From positions 1 to 64,000 of the forward strand of contig NZ_QEKI01000017.1 of assembly GCF_003096355.1 (NCBI RefSeq): a stretch of 64,000 nt of DNA. The letters run 5' to 3'. This DNA is from Pontibacter virosus. Its GTDB lineage: Bacteria; Bacteroidota; Bacteroidia; Cytophagales; Hymenobacteraceae. Position 1 is the first letter of the stretch, and every line of letters begins with the position of its first letter. A model generated the notes under the pieces. It did not search any database, was not told where the DNA came from, and was given only the letters and a program-made list of their open reading frames with translations. This document shows, piece after piece, positions 9,027-17,821 of the stretch. Position numbers and translations under genes: made by a program.

Positions 9027-9635
9027 ATGATAAACAACCTCGAAAAGAAAATGAAGCTGGCATTTGCCGTGAGTATCGGCAGCTTTATCTCCTCCATCAT
9101 TATAGTAGGCACGGTTTGCGCCTTTGCCTTTCGTTATGCCGAGGAGCAACGGAAGAAGATCTATGTGATCGACCACTCGGTGCCGCTCTTGGTGGAGCAG
9201 ACCGAGCTGGGGGTAAACCGGACAGTAGAGTACAAGTCGCACGTGAACATGTTTCACCTGCTCTTCTTCACGCTACCTCCAGATGACGCCTACATTAAGA
9301 ATAACATCTCCAAGGCCATGTACCTGGTGGATGAATCCGGTCTGGCACAATACAACAACTTGAAGGAGAAGGGCTATTATAACCAGATCCTGGCAAGCTC
9401 TGCGGTTTTGACGATCAAAACCGATAGCGTTAAAGTGGACGAAAACAGGCACTTTACCTACTACGCCACACAGCGCATTGAGCGGGAGACCTCTGTGATG
9501 AAAAGACTTCTTGTCACAGAGGGGGATCTTGAGGAAGTGCCGCGCACAGAGAACAACCCCCATGGACTTTTGATAAAGAACTGGAAAACGGTCATGAACA
9601 AGGACTTGGAGTATGTCGAAAAGAAATCCTTTTAG
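9027..9635 (+). CDS. traK: Conjugative transposon protein TraK (VirB8-like)
   Basis: A single N-terminal membrane helix (about residues 12-36) is followed by a ~165-residue periplasmic domain, the VirB8 layout. The text VNMFHLLFFTLPPDDAYI and the region near YYNQILASSA are characteristic of TraK in Bacteroidota conjugation systems. VirB8-type proteins nucleate assembly of the inner-membrane complex. The next gene overlaps its 3' end by 23 bp. Confidence 0.9.
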   Translation: MINNLEKKMKLAFAVSIGSFISSIIIVGTVCAFAFRYAEEQRKKIYVIDHSVPLLVEQTELGVNRTVEYKSHVNMFHLLFFTLPPDDAYIKNNISKAMYLVDESGLAQYNNLKEKGYYNQILASSAVLTIKTDSVKVDENRHFTYYATQRIERETSVMKRLLVTEGDLEEVPRTENNPHGLLIKNWKTVMNKDLEYVEKKSF

Positions 9636-9999
9636 CGGTAACATAAAGCAAAGGCTTTCATACCTCAGGGAAAGTGTCAGGGACTACTGTGCCTCGAATC
9701 CTAAAGCAGTAGTGCTGTCCATGCTGGTTTTACTGTCTGTGGCTGTCATGGGGCTATTAGCCGTCCGGCACCTGCACCAGGGAAACTATGCCGTGTCGGT
9801 TGGCAAGCTGTACAGGCAGCTTGATACTTCTGGCGACAAGATGACTATAGGCAGGTCAAGTACCGCAGATATGCTGGAGCTGATAAAGCTCTACAACACG
9901 GCCAGGCAGCTGGATCCTGACAGCCTGCGTGCCCAAGACAGTGTTTTTCTCAAAGCTATTGATCAGCGTTTAAACCGAATCATCCATGAAGAGAATTAA
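9613..9999 (+). CDS. TraL-like small membrane protein
   Basis: This 128-residue protein has a basic N terminus, one membrane segment (about residues 34-54) and a soluble C-terminal part. Its place between traK and traM corresponds to TraL (DUF3989) of CTnDOT-type operons, but the sequence similarity is not obvious by eye and it is longer in the soluble part than I expect. It overlaps both neighbours (23 and 14 bp), so translation is tightly coupled. Confidence 0.6.
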   Translation: MSKRNPFSGNIKQRLSYLRESVRDYCASNPKAVVLSMLVLLSVAVMGLLAVRHLHQGNYAVSVGKLYRQLDTSGDKMTIGRSSTADMLELIKLYNTARQLDPDSLRAQDSVFLKAIDQRLNRIIHEEN

Positions 10000-11167
10000 C
10001 TTTCGGCATCCCAGATATGCCATCCCGCTCATCATACTGCCTTTCCTTGTCCTGCTTAATTACCTGTGGCTGGACATGACACCGGCGGCCACCGCCGCAC
10101 AAGCGAAAGTGGAACTCACCGAGACAACAGCTCTTAATACCTCTCTTCCGGATGCCAACCTGAGAAAGCGGGACATGAAGGATAAGTTCTCGGCTTTTCG
10201 GGACGAGTTTAAGTATAGGACCGATTACTCGGCCATACAGGAAATCGGGGAGGATAGGGTAGACCCCAGGGACATTGCCTATGGCAGCGTGTACACGGAA
10301 GAGGAGCGGCGGATGCTCGACAGTCTCAATAACCGTATCCTATCGGATCAGCAGCCGGAGGGGTTTATGGAGCGTGTAAGCCAGCGGCAGCGCCTCAGCT
10401 CAGAGCGCTATGCATCGGCTTCTGCCTCTGTGCCTGGACGGTCAACCCGACCTATGCGAAAAGTTGAATCGGCATATGAAGAGGAAATGCGGCTATTCCG
10501 GGAGCAGATGATGTTTATTGACAGCCTGAGCCGGGTAGGAGAGGAACCTGTGCCTTCTCGTAGGGGGCCACAGCCGATGAAAGCCCATGTACCGGCTTCC
10601 GAGAAGCAAGAGCCGACACCTTTACCCGTGACCAAAAGCAGGAATACGAATAAAGCCTTTTTCAATACCATTACAGCTGACAGTGAGGAGCAGTTTATCA
10701 GAGCTATTCTGGACGAAGGGTTGAAGGTGATGCAAGGCGGCAGGATCAGGATTCGCTTGCTGGACGACATCTATGTGCGGGACTACGAAATAAAGAAAGG
10801 CAGCTACCTCTACGGCACTGTTTCCGGTTTCAGTGCCCAACGAATTGAGATAGCCATCCGCTCTATACTCTACGGCAACCAAATCATCCCGGTAGACCTG
10901 AGTATCTACGACAACGACGGCTTGGCTGGGCTGTATGTCCCAGATTCGCAGTTCCGGGACTTTACAAAAGAGCTTGCCGGGAATGTGAGCAGTGGTCAGA
11001 CACTGACTTTTGAGGATTCACCTGACGATGCCAATCAGATGCTTTATTCTATGCTGGAAAGGGTTTCTCAGACCACCACCCGCGCCGCAGGCAAAGCCAT
11101 CCGGAAGAACAAAGCTAAGTTAAAGTACAACACCATTGTTTATTTGATAGATAATAAAGCCCAATAA
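9986..11167 (+). CDS. traM: Conjugative transposon protein TraM (VirB10-like)
   Basis: The 393-residue protein has one N-terminal membrane helix (about 11-29) and a long low-complexity, charged and Pro/Arg-rich linker. Its C-terminal domain (about 210-390) contains KAFFNTITADSEEQ and the segment IRIRLLDDIYVRDYEIKKGS. That is the TraM/VirB10 plan: an inner-membrane anchor with a periplasm-spanning arm and an outer-membrane-proximal beta domain. It sits directly before traN, its usual partner. Confidence 0.9.
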   Translation: MKRINFRHPRYAIPLIILPFLVLLNYLWLDMTPAATAAQAKVELTETTALNTSLPDANLRKRDMKDKFSAFRDEFKYRTDYSAIQEIGEDRVDPRDIAYGSVYTEEERRMLDSLNNRILSDQQPEGFMERVSQRQRLSSERYASASASVPGRSTRPMRKVESAYEEEMRLFREQMMFIDSLSRVGEEPVPSRRGPQPMKAHVPASEKQEPTPLPVTKSRNTNKAFFNTITADSEEQFIRAILDEGLKVMQGGRIRIRLLDDIYVRDYEIKKGSYLYGTVSGFSAQRIEIAIRSILYGNQIIPVDLSIYDNDGLAGLYVPDSQFRDFTKELAGNVSSGQTLTFEDSPDDANQMLYSMLERVSQTTTRAAGKAIRKNKAKLKYNTIVYLIDNKAQ

Positions 11168-11168
11168 T

Positions 11169-11957
11169 ATGAAAAAGCTATTCCTTCTATATGTGTTGTT
11201 TGCCCTGCTGTTTTCAGCCTCGGCACAGGATTCTCTTCAGGTAGTGCACGTGCATGAGAGCATCTCCACGCATATTGTGAGTCCTGAGCCGATACAGTAT
11301 GTAGATATCTCTACAGATGATGTGGCCGGAGACATACCTGTTGCCAATATCCTTCGGGTCAAACCCAAGCATGGCGGAGCAAAACCGGGTATTATCACCA
11401 TCGTTGGAGAGCGCTTCCTAGTACAATATAAGCTGGCCTACAGCCGAGCGGATCGGGCAGATACGGAGGTGCGTATAGACCCTACCCAGGTAGATGATTA
11501 CCTGAACCCAGCTGTGGCCATGAGCCGGGAGGACATGGCACGGTTTGCGCTACTGGCTCTCCAGCGAAAACCCCAGTTCAATAGTGTGACTACGAAAGGG
11601 CAGGGCATGCGGGCAAGGCTGAACAATATCTATACGGTGGGGGACTATTTCTTTATTGATCTCTCCCTTAGAAATGACACCAACATCCCCTATACGGTCG
11701 ATCAAATACGGTTTAAGGTTGAGGATAAAAAAGTTGTGAAGGCCACTAACTTTCAGCAGGTGGAGCTACAGCCCAGTTTCCAGCTTTATGACACGGGTCA
11801 CTTCAAGCGTAAGTACCGGAACGTGTTTGTGTTCAGGAAGTTTACTTTCCCAGAGGAAAAGGTGTTCAATATTGAGGTGGCCGAGGAGCAGATCTCGGGG
11901 CGCACCATCTCCCTTAAAATTGACTATTCCGACATCCTTCATGCAGACACCTTATGA
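11169..11957 (+). CDS. traN: Conjugative transposon protein TraN (DUF4138, VirB9-like)
   Basis: This 262-residue protein has a signal peptide (about residues 1-19, ending ASAQ) and a beta-rich body with YVDISTDDVAGDIPVANILRVKP and, later, YFIDLSLRNDTNIPYTVDQIRF. These are features of DUF4138/TraN, the VirB9-like periplasmic/outer-membrane partner of TraM. It starts one base after the traM stop and its own stop overlaps the next start by 4 bp. Confidence 0.9.
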   Translation: MKKLFLLYVLFALLFSASAQDSLQVVHVHESISTHIVSPEPIQYVDISTDDVAGDIPVANILRVKPKHGGAKPGIITIVGERFLVQYKLAYSRADRADTEVRIDPTQVDDYLNPAVAMSREDMARFALLALQRKPQFNSVTTKGQGMRARLNNIYTVGDYFFIDLSLRNDTNIPYTVDQIRFKVEDKKVVKATNFQQVELQPSFQLYDTGHFKRKYRNVFVFRKFTFPEEKVFNIEVAEEQISGRTISLKIDYSDILHADTL

Positions 11958-12412
11958 GAAAGTCGTTACTCCTTTCCTTACTGCTCTTAGTTGTGCTGCC
12001 GTGCCGAGCGCAAGAGGGCTACACCCACCTGAACCTGGCATGCGGCTGGATGTACAAAGATGCCTTAACTGCTAACCTTGCCTTGGAGTTTAGCAAACGC
12101 CACCACAATTCCTATGAGATCTTCAGTGATGCCTATAAGAGCAACGTGGACGACAGCAAAAACTGGTTAATGGGGGTTGCTTACAAACCCATGCTTTCCC
12201 GTTCCAGAAACACGTTTCTCAAGCTGCGCCTGGGAGCGGGCATTGGCTCTAACACCGAGCACTTCATAGGAGCCCTGCAGGCAGCCCTGGAGCTGGGCTA
12301 TGTGCTGCCGGGAAATTTGGTGCTGATGCTCCAACAGAAAAACGAGGGCGTGCTTCGGGTAAACCACAACTTCATAGCTGGTTTGCTGGCGGGCATCAAA
12401 ATTCCATTGTGA
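11954..12412 (+). CDS. TraO-like outer-membrane protein
   Basis: The 152-residue product has a signal peptide (residues 1-19, ending CRAQ) and a beta-rich body with repeated amphipathic strands and a C-terminal segment ending in a hydrophobic residue, consistent with a small outer-membrane barrel. Position after TraN and size fit the TraO family of Bacteroidota elements. The call relies on context more than on motifs. Its start overlaps traN by 4 bp (ATGA). Confidence 0.65.
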   Translation: MRKSLLLSLLLLVVLPCRAQEGYTHLNLACGWMYKDALTANLALEFSKRHHNSYEIFSDAYKSNVDDSKNWLMGVAYKPMLSRSRNTFLKLRLGAGIGSNTEHFIGALQAALELGYVLPGNLVLMLQQKNEGVLRVNHNFIAGLLAGIKIPL

Positions 12413-12516
12413 GCAGGATTTGGCTAGTCGACGGGAATTTCCACAGGAAAGAAATTCTGCTAAGACTTTCCCTCACATCTATCTGATAGTATTGGATAAC
12501 CTTTATCAGGAACGAT

Positions 12517-14484
12517 ATGGAAGAATCCAGCGAAATCAAAAAACTTTACTCCTTCCTGCAGGGACTTATCTACTTCACAATTGTGGTAGAGGTAGCTGTT
12601 TTCCTCTTTATGGATTCGGGCAGTATGTATGAGCTGCAGCCTATACTGCGCAAGGTAAAGCGTATGGCTATTTATGAGCACATCTACTTCTCCAAAGCTT
12701 TTACTTTCGGGTTGATTCTGATCGTGAGCATTGGCACAAAGGCCAGGAAGAACCTGAACCTTGACCCGCTCCGGCATATCTTCCTTCCCTTGCTCATCGG
12801 CTGCGCCTTTTTCTTTGGCTCGGGTTTCTTTTATTTCTTTGAAAGCAGCCGTATTCTTTTCTGGGATGTGTCCCTGTCTGATGCGGCTTACATCCTGCTC
12901 TCCTTCTTAGGTGCGATGATGATTCATATAGCCTTGGATAATATCTCCAAGCATATACAGCACCGATTGATGAAGGACAAATTTAACGTGGAGAATGAGT
13001 CCTTTGAGCAGTCCAGGAAACCGGTACATACGCCTTTCTCGGTGAATATCCCGATGCTTTACTATTACCAAAAGCGGATACACCGCGGGTGGCTTAATGT
13101 GGTGAACCCCTTTCGGGCAACACTGCTCATCGGTACACCTGGCTCTGGAAAGTCTTTCTCGGTGGTGTTGCCTTTTATCAAACAGCTTCTGGGGAAAGGC
13201 TTCTCTATGATGGTCTACGACTTCAAGTTTCCAGACCTGGCTAGAACGGCTTATTACCATTACCTGGTCAATAGAAAGAGAGGGATATTGAAAAACCACA
13301 GGTTCCATGTCATTAATTTTAATAGCGTAGAGCACAGCAGGAGGTTTAACCCTTTAAAGCCGGAGTACTTGCCTACCCTGGCTGATGCCACCGAAACGGC
13401 TGAGGCGCTGCTGGAGGCGCTGCGGAAAGGAGACAGGGACTCTGGGACTGCGCAATTCTTCAACCAGTCAGCCGTTAATTTCCTGGCTAGTTGCATCTAC
13501 TTTCTGAGCCGCCACGAAGGGGGGCGGTATTCTTCTTTTCCGCATGTACTTTCTTTCATTAACCTTAGCTATGATCAGATTTTCGAGGTGCTCTTTTCCG
13601 AACCTGAGCTGGAGAGTCTGCTTTCGCCTTTTGCCACAGCCTATAAGAACAGAGCCTTTGAGCAGCTGGAAGGGCAGATTGGCACCTTAAAGATTAATAT
13701 TGGCCGACTGGCCACAAAAGAAACATTCTGGGTACTATCAGGAGACGACTTTAATTTAAAGATAACGGACCCGGAAAACCCTTCTATATTGGTGATTGCA
13801 AATGACCCGGCCACACAGAGCATTAACAGCGCCTGCAATGCACTTATCCTCAATCGCATGACACGCCTGATCAATACAAAGGGGAACTTGCCCTGTGGGC
13901 TGATCGTGGATGAGTCTCCTACGCTTTACATACACCGGGTGGAGAACCTGATCGCTACTGCCAGGAGCAATAAGATAGCTGTGCTGCTGGGCCTGCAGGA
14001 ACTACCGCAGCTGCGGCAGCAATATGGCAGGGAAACAGCCGACACCATTTGCTCTGTAGCGGCCAATGTACTCTCGGGCTCTGCCCGTAATAAAGAGACG
14101 CTTGACTGGCTGGAAAAACTGTTTGGTAGGGTGAGGCAGCTAAAGGAGGGGCTTAGTGTGGACCGTAACCGTACCTCAGTGAATATGAACGAGGAAATGG
14201 GGCCGCTCATTCCGGCATCCAAAATAGCCAATTTGCAGGCCGGTGAGCTGGTAGGACAGGTGGCTTCCGATAGCGAAGCGTATAGCGGAAAGTATGTTGC
14301 CAGTACCTACCACTGTAAAATTAATCTTGACCTTGATAACATACAACAGGAAGAAAAGCAGTATCTTGACCTGCCAAAATTTTATAACTTTGGTACCCCC
14401 GACCAGAAAGACCAAATCCTGAGAGCGAACTACAATAAAATTAGAAATGAGGTTAAGACACTAATCACAGCGTTACAGGTATGA
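12517..14484 (+). CDS. Type IV coupling protein (VirD4/TraD family ATPase)
   Basis: The 655-residue protein has four hydrophobic segments in the first ~145 residues, then a Walker A motif GTPGSGKS (about 206-213), a Walker B strand LIVDESPTL (about 460-468) and the arginine/sensor region ATARSNKIAVLLGLQELPQL. That is the type IV coupling protein arrangement of the MobC/BfmC kind in Bacteroidota. It would receive the relaxase-DNA complex at the inner membrane and pump it into the channel. It is the last structural gene of the transfer module and is separated from traO by about 100 bp. Confidence 0.92.
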   Translation: MEESSEIKKLYSFLQGLIYFTIVVEVAVFLFMDSGSMYELQPILRKVKRMAIYEHIYFSKAFTFGLILIVSIGTKARKNLNLDPLRHIFLPLLIGCAFFFGSGFFYFFESSRILFWDVSLSDAAYILLSFLGAMMIHIALDNISKHIQHRLMKDKFNVENESFEQSRKPVHTPFSVNIPMLYYYQKRIHRGWLNVVNPFRATLLIGTPGSGKSFSVVLPFIKQLLGKGFSMMVYDFKFPDLARTAYYHYLVNRKRGILKNHRFHVINFNSVEHSRRFNPLKPEYLPTLADATETAEALLEALRKGDRDSGTAQFFNQSAVNFLASCIYFLSRHEGGRYSSFPHVLSFINLSYDQIFEVLFSEPELESLLSPFATAYKNRAFEQLEGQIGTLKINIGRLATKETFWVLSGDDFNLKITDPENPSILVIANDPATQSINSACNALILNRMTRLINTKGNLPCGLIVDESPTLYIHRVENLIATARSNKIAVLLGLQELPQLRQQYGRETADTICSVAANVLSGSARNKETLDWLEKLFGRVRQLKEGLSVDRNRTSVNMNEEMGPLIPASKIANLQAGELVGQVASDSEAYSGKYVASTYHCKINLDLDNIQQEEKQYLDLPKFYNFGTPDQKDQILRANYNKIRNEVKTLITALQV

Positions 14485-14831
14485 GCGTAAGCATACAGGA
14501 GTTAGGCCAAAGGCTAAAGCTGCTGCGAAAGCGGCTTGATTTATCGCAGGAGAGCCTGGCAGAGTCCATGGGGGTGAACCAGAACCAGATATCCCGGCTA
14601 GAGAACGGGGTGGGAGGGACGATCGAACTGCTTTTACTTCTGTTCAGCTTCTACAGCAAGCACTTTCACGTGGACCTTCTTTTTTCCGACAACTTCGACA
14701 TCCTGGAGAAGCACGAAAAGCTATCCAACAGCCACAGCCTCAACAGTATTGCCGTTGAAAAGCTGAAGCTGGCTCAAAGTGAGCTTTCCTCGCAGATTGA
14801 GGAGGTAATACGCTTACTTGATACGCCTTAA
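14481..14831 (+). CDS. XRE-family (Cro/C1-type) transcriptional regulator
   Basis: The 116-residue protein has a classic XRE helix-turn-helix in residues 7-60 (LRKRLDLSQESLAESMGVNQ, then ISRLENG). A second helical segment (about 62-116) probably dimerises. Its ATG overlaps the coupling-protein TGA by 4 bp, so it is translated from the end of the transfer operon. That placement suggests feedback control of transfer genes. No operator could be assigned. Confidence 0.88.
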   Translation: MSVSIQELGQRLKLLRKRLDLSQESLAESMGVNQNQISRLENGVGGTIELLLLLFSFYSKHFHVDLLFSDNFDILEKHEKLSNSHSLNSIAVEKLKLAQSELSSQIEEVIRLLDTP

Positions 14832-14864
14832 AAGTTTTAAGGGCATACAGGCTGCTTGTTAGGC

Positions 14865-15044
14865 TTATAAATTGAGTGTTTTTATGCCTAAGAATCTTCG
14901 AACATCAGTAGGCTGCATAGACGCGACTAATTCCAATTTTATTTTGCTTCCTAAGCTTTCATCTAGCGCATGCCTAAAGATTATTTCTGCCTCGATGCCA
15001 AGTTCGTTTTGAATACTTTCTGTAATAGCCGTTAACTCTTCCAT
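14865..15044 (-). CDS. Small hypothetical protein, 59 aa
   Basis: A short antisense frame begins with ATG at 15044 and reads MEELTAITESIQNELG to a TAA at 14865. It is rich in Glu/Ile/Leu and predicted to be helical, with a near-equal mix of charged and aliphatic residues like a real small protein. It runs toward the XRE gene, and the IS5-family element begins 22 bp upstream of its start, so its promoter may have been displaced. I do not recognise a family. The coding call rests on composition alone. Confidence 0.4.
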   Translation of the reverse strand: MEELTAITESIQNELGIEAEIIFRHALDESLGSKIKLELVASMQPTDVRRFLGIKTLNL

Positions 15045-15066
15045 CTCTAATTCAGCTGTTGTCTAG

Positions 15067-15889
15067 GTCGTGTTGACAATTAGAGCAGCAGTATCATAGT
15101 TGCAGCCAGGTGCAGGAAAGCCAGAAAACTGGAGGCTGTTTTGTCGTAGCGTGTGGCGATGCGGCGGTAGTGCTTTACTCTGTTAAAGAAGCGCTCTATC
15201 TTGTTTCTGTCCTTGTAGAGGTTCCCGTCGATGGGGCGTGGCTGCCTGGCGCTAGATCGTGAGGGAACGACCGCTTCTGCCTTCAGGTCGGCAATGACCT
15301 TGGCGAAGGCATGGCTGTCGTAGCCCTTGTCGGCCACCACGGCTCCCGGCGTGTCATCACCCAGCAGGGCTACGGCCTGCCGGTGGTCTGACTGCTGGCC
15401 GGCGGAGAGAATGAAGCGGCGGGGGTTGCCCAAGGCATCGCAGCAGGCATGTATCTTGGTTGAGAAACCGCCACGGCTACGGCCCAGCGACTCCGCCTCT
15501 GCCGTTGTTTTTTTGCCCTGCCGCGTGCTGGTGGGCTCTGACGGTAGTCGAGTCGAGCATTAGCCAGTCCAGGTCCGGCTCCTGCAGCTGCTCGAAGACC
15601 TGCTGCCAGACGCCCTTGCGGGCCCAGCGACGGAAGCGCTGGTAGGCCGAGTTCCAGGGGCCGTAGCGCTCGGGCAGGTCCCGCCAGGGGGCGCCGCTGC
15701 GGGCAATCCAGAGCACGGCGTTGAGGAAGAGGCGGTTGTCCCTGGGCGTGCATCCCACATCACCGGGCTTGCCCGGGAGCAGAGGGGAAAGGCGCTGCCA
15801 GTCATGGTCGCTGATTTCGTAACGTCGCATAAGCTTTTTAGTACTTAAACAACAGGAAAACGAAATCATTCAATAATTGTCAACACGAC
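15067..15889 (-). mobile_element. IS5-family insertion sequence (IS427-like), 823 bp
   Basis: The ends are a perfect 16-bp inverted repeat, GTCGTGTTGACAATTA at 15067-15082 and its complement at 15874-15889. CTAG flanks both sides (15063-15066 and 15890-15893), which fits the CTAG/TA target duplication of the IS427 group. Size, two-frame transposase and orientation agree. The element looks complete and is recent enough to keep perfect ends. Confidence 0.9.
15080..15830 (-). CDS. IS5-family transposase, two frames joined by frameshift
   Basis: The first frame starts at 15830 (MRRYEISDHDWQRL) and runs to about 15477; it carries the first catalytic Asp in LMLDSTTVRAH. A run of seven A before C (about 15512 on this strand) is a typical -1 slippage site. 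After it, the second frame continues as KKTTAEAES, GGFSTKIHA, then VADKGYDSH (second Asp) and KIERFFNRVKHYRRI (catalytic Glu), ending at 15080. This split arrangement is normal for the IS427 group, so the transposase is probably active rather than broken. Confidence 0.88.
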
Positions 15890-15926
15890 CTAGTCCTGAT
15901 ATAGGTTGACAAAAAAGTCAACGAAA

Positions 15927-16262
15927 ATGAAGGACAAAGCATTAAGAGAACGTATTGTAGCTGAGTATCTCACCTCCGGGCAGAGCTACCGGGAAGTGGC
16001 CGACAGATGTGGTGTTGATTACCGTAGCCTCCACCGTTGGGTTAAGGAGTACCAAGGGCGCATGAAAAAACCACACAAAATCAGAAGGGCCAGACTGCTG
16101 CGGGAACTGCCTACAGACAGGCTACCAACCGATGTCGAGACCCTGCAATCGGAGCTGCGCAAAGCCAGGCTCTACAACCAGGCCCTTCAGGAGGCCATCC
16201 TCATAGCCGAGGAGGAGCTCGGAGCCCCCATCCTAAAAAAGTCTGGTACCAAGCAATCCTGA
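15927..16262 (+). CDS. IS3-family transposase OrfA (element A)
   Basis: This is the helix-turn-helix protein of the element: MKDKALRERIVAEYLTSG, then SYREVADRCGVDYRSLHRW as the recognition region, then a leucine-rich coiled coil LQSELRKARLYNQALQEAI. The ATG at 15927 is preferred to an upstream TTG at 15906 that lies in the terminal repeat. The 3' end has the A-AAA-AAG slippery sequence near 16237, where a -1 shift would join OrfB. Confidence 0.85.
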   Translation: MKDKALRERIVAEYLTSGQSYREVADRCGVDYRSLHRWVKEYQGRMKKPHKIRRARLLRELPTDRLPTDVETLQSELRKARLYNQALQEAILIAEEELGAPILKKSGTKQS

Positions 16263-16297
16263 GAGTAGAGCAAAGAACGCCCTTCCAAGCAGTTGGA

Positions 16298-17170
16298 GTG
16301 CTTTGCCGCTTGTTTGGTTACAGTAGACAGGCGTACTACCAGCATCTCAAAGCCCGGCAGCGGCAAGCGCTGCAAGAGGACTTGCTGGTGCAAGAGGTGC
16401 TGCGAATCCGGCGCACGCAGAAGCGGCTGGGAGCGCGCAAGCTGCTGGTGATGATGTCCCCTTTTATGGCTGCCCATGACATTGAAATAGGCCGCGACGC
16501 CTTTTTTGAGCTGCTGAGGGGACTCGATCTGCTGGTCAGGAGGCGAAGGCGCTCCAGGCCCCAGACCACTTTCTCTGGGCACTGGCTGCACAAGTACGAG
16601 AACCTTGCCGTAGGTTTTGTGCCCAAGGCGGCCGGGCAGCTGTGGGTGAGCGACATCACCTACATCCACCTGGAGGAGGGCTTTGCCTACCTGAGCCTGG
16701 TGACCGATGCCTACAGCCGCAAGATCGTCGGTTTTTACCTAAGTCAGGACCTTGCCGCCGAGGGCTGCATCCGGGCTCTGGAGATGGCCCTGGCCAGCTG
16801 CCCCATGCAGGGCTACCTCATCCATCACTCCGACAGGGGTATTCAGTACTGCAGCCAAGGATATGTCAGGCTGCTGCAGGAGCGGCGCATTGCCATCTCC
16901 ATGACCCAGAGTGGCGACCCGCTGGAGAATGCGCTGGCCGAGCGGGTGAACGGTGTCCTCAAGCAGGAACTCCTGGAGACGCTGTACGCAGGCTTTCCGG
17001 CGGCCCAGCTGGCCGTGGCCACGGCAGTGAGCGTCTACAACCATCAGCGCCCGCACTCGAGCGTGGACATGCTCACACCAGTGGAGGCGCACGGCAGAAC
17101 CGGCGAGCTGAAGAGGCACTGGAAAAACTATTATGCCACCAAGAAGGGAAAGGAGGTACCCCTGCAATAA
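16298..17170 (+). CDS. IS3-family transposase OrfB (DDE, element A)
   Basis: The 290-residue frame has the integrase-type catalytic core of IS3 elements: LWVSDITYIH (first Asp), IHHSDRGIQY (second Asp) and DPLENALAERVNG (Glu), with the Rve-type ending NHQRPHSSVDMLTP. Reading in this frame is open upstream to the slip site at about 16237 (FQAVGVLCRLFG), so the natural product is an OrfAB fusion. The catalytic residues are intact. Confidence 0.88.
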   Translation: MLCRLFGYSRQAYYQHLKARQRQALQEDLLVQEVLRIRRTQKRLGARKLLVMMSPFMAAHDIEIGRDAFFELLRGLDLLVRRRRRSRPQTTFSGHWLHKYENLAVGFVPKAAGQLWVSDITYIHLEEGFAYLSLVTDAYSRKIVGFYLSQDLAAEGCIRALEMALASCPMQGYLIHHSDRGIQYCSQGYVRLLQERRIAISMTQSGDPLENALAERVNGVLKQELLETLYAGFPAAQLAVATAVSVYNHQRPHSSVDMLTPVEAHGRTGELKRHWKNYYATKKGKEVPLQ

Positions 17171-17324
17171 AGTGCAACTTCTAAAGGAGCATGGCAAGAA
17201 GAAATGTCGCTGCCAGAACACCTTGCCTGTGGTGGCGGTATAAGGGTGTAAAGGGTTGGCAGGATTAAGCACCAGCTGGTCTTCTCCTGAAATAGGTTGA
17301 CAGTTTTTCAAACAAACTATCCCT

Positions 17325-17702
17325 ATGGAAGACCACATTCGAGAACTACTTAACCGCTATCAGTATAGCGAGGAAGTCAAAGAGACCACTGCCTTTCGCG
17401 TACTTTTTGGAGGCGAAGATGCCAAGCAAATTATGCAGGAACTTGGCATCCACAGTGTCAAAACTATTCATCATTGGGTGGCTGACTATCAGCAAAAAAT
17501 TGAGCAAGGGCTTATATCTTTACCTCCCATGAATGAGAAGCAAAAGCAAAACCTGGAAGCCCTGAATCAGCGAAACAAGCAGCTGGAGAAAGCACTGGAG
17601 GAGGCTAACCTCATGATCCTGGCCCTGCACACGATGATTGAGGTGGCTGAAAAGGACCTCAAGATCTCGATACGAAAAAAGTCTGGTACCAAACGGTCCT
17701 GA
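17325..17702 (+). CDS. IS3-family transposase OrfA (element B)
   Basis: This 125-residue helix-turn-helix protein has the recognition region GEDAKQIMQELGIHSVKTIH and then a Leu/Gln-rich coiled coil (NLEALNQRNKQLEKALEEAN). It differs clearly from element A's OrfA but ends in nearly the same residues (KKSGTK), over the same A-AAA-AAG slip sequence near 17676. Confidence 0.82.
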   Translation: MEDHIRELLNRYQYSEEVKETTAFRVLFGGEDAKQIMQELGIHSVKTIHHWVADYQQKIEQGLISLPPMNEKQKQNLEALNQRNKQLEKALEEANLMILALHTMIEVAEKDLKISIRKKSGTKRS

Positions 17703-17821
17703 CCCTGCAGCATAAGGGAGGAGCAAAGGTAAGTGTCGGTTGCCTTTGCCGACTGTTTGGTAAAAGCCGTCAAGCATTCCATCAGAAAAGGACGCACCTG
17801 GATCAGCGTGCTGCCCAGGCC

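Larger units (their letters stand above)
15894..17284 (+). mobile_element. IS3-family element A, right end not adjacent
   Basis: The left end TCCTGATATAGGTTGAC begins right after the IS5 target duplication, and the element carries orfA and orfB of an IS3-type transposase. No matching right end lies between the orfB stop (17170) and the start of the next element (17285). A candidate right end is at 18823-18841 or 18797-18813, beyond element B, so element A may be interrupted or truncated by element B. The end coordinate given is where its sequence stops being distinguishable. Confidence 0.7.

Noticed and set aside
15370..15753. Long third-frame reading inside the IS5-family element
   Set aside because: Pro/Arg/Ala-rich shadow of the GC-rich transposase gene. 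The real product uses two other frames joined by slippage.
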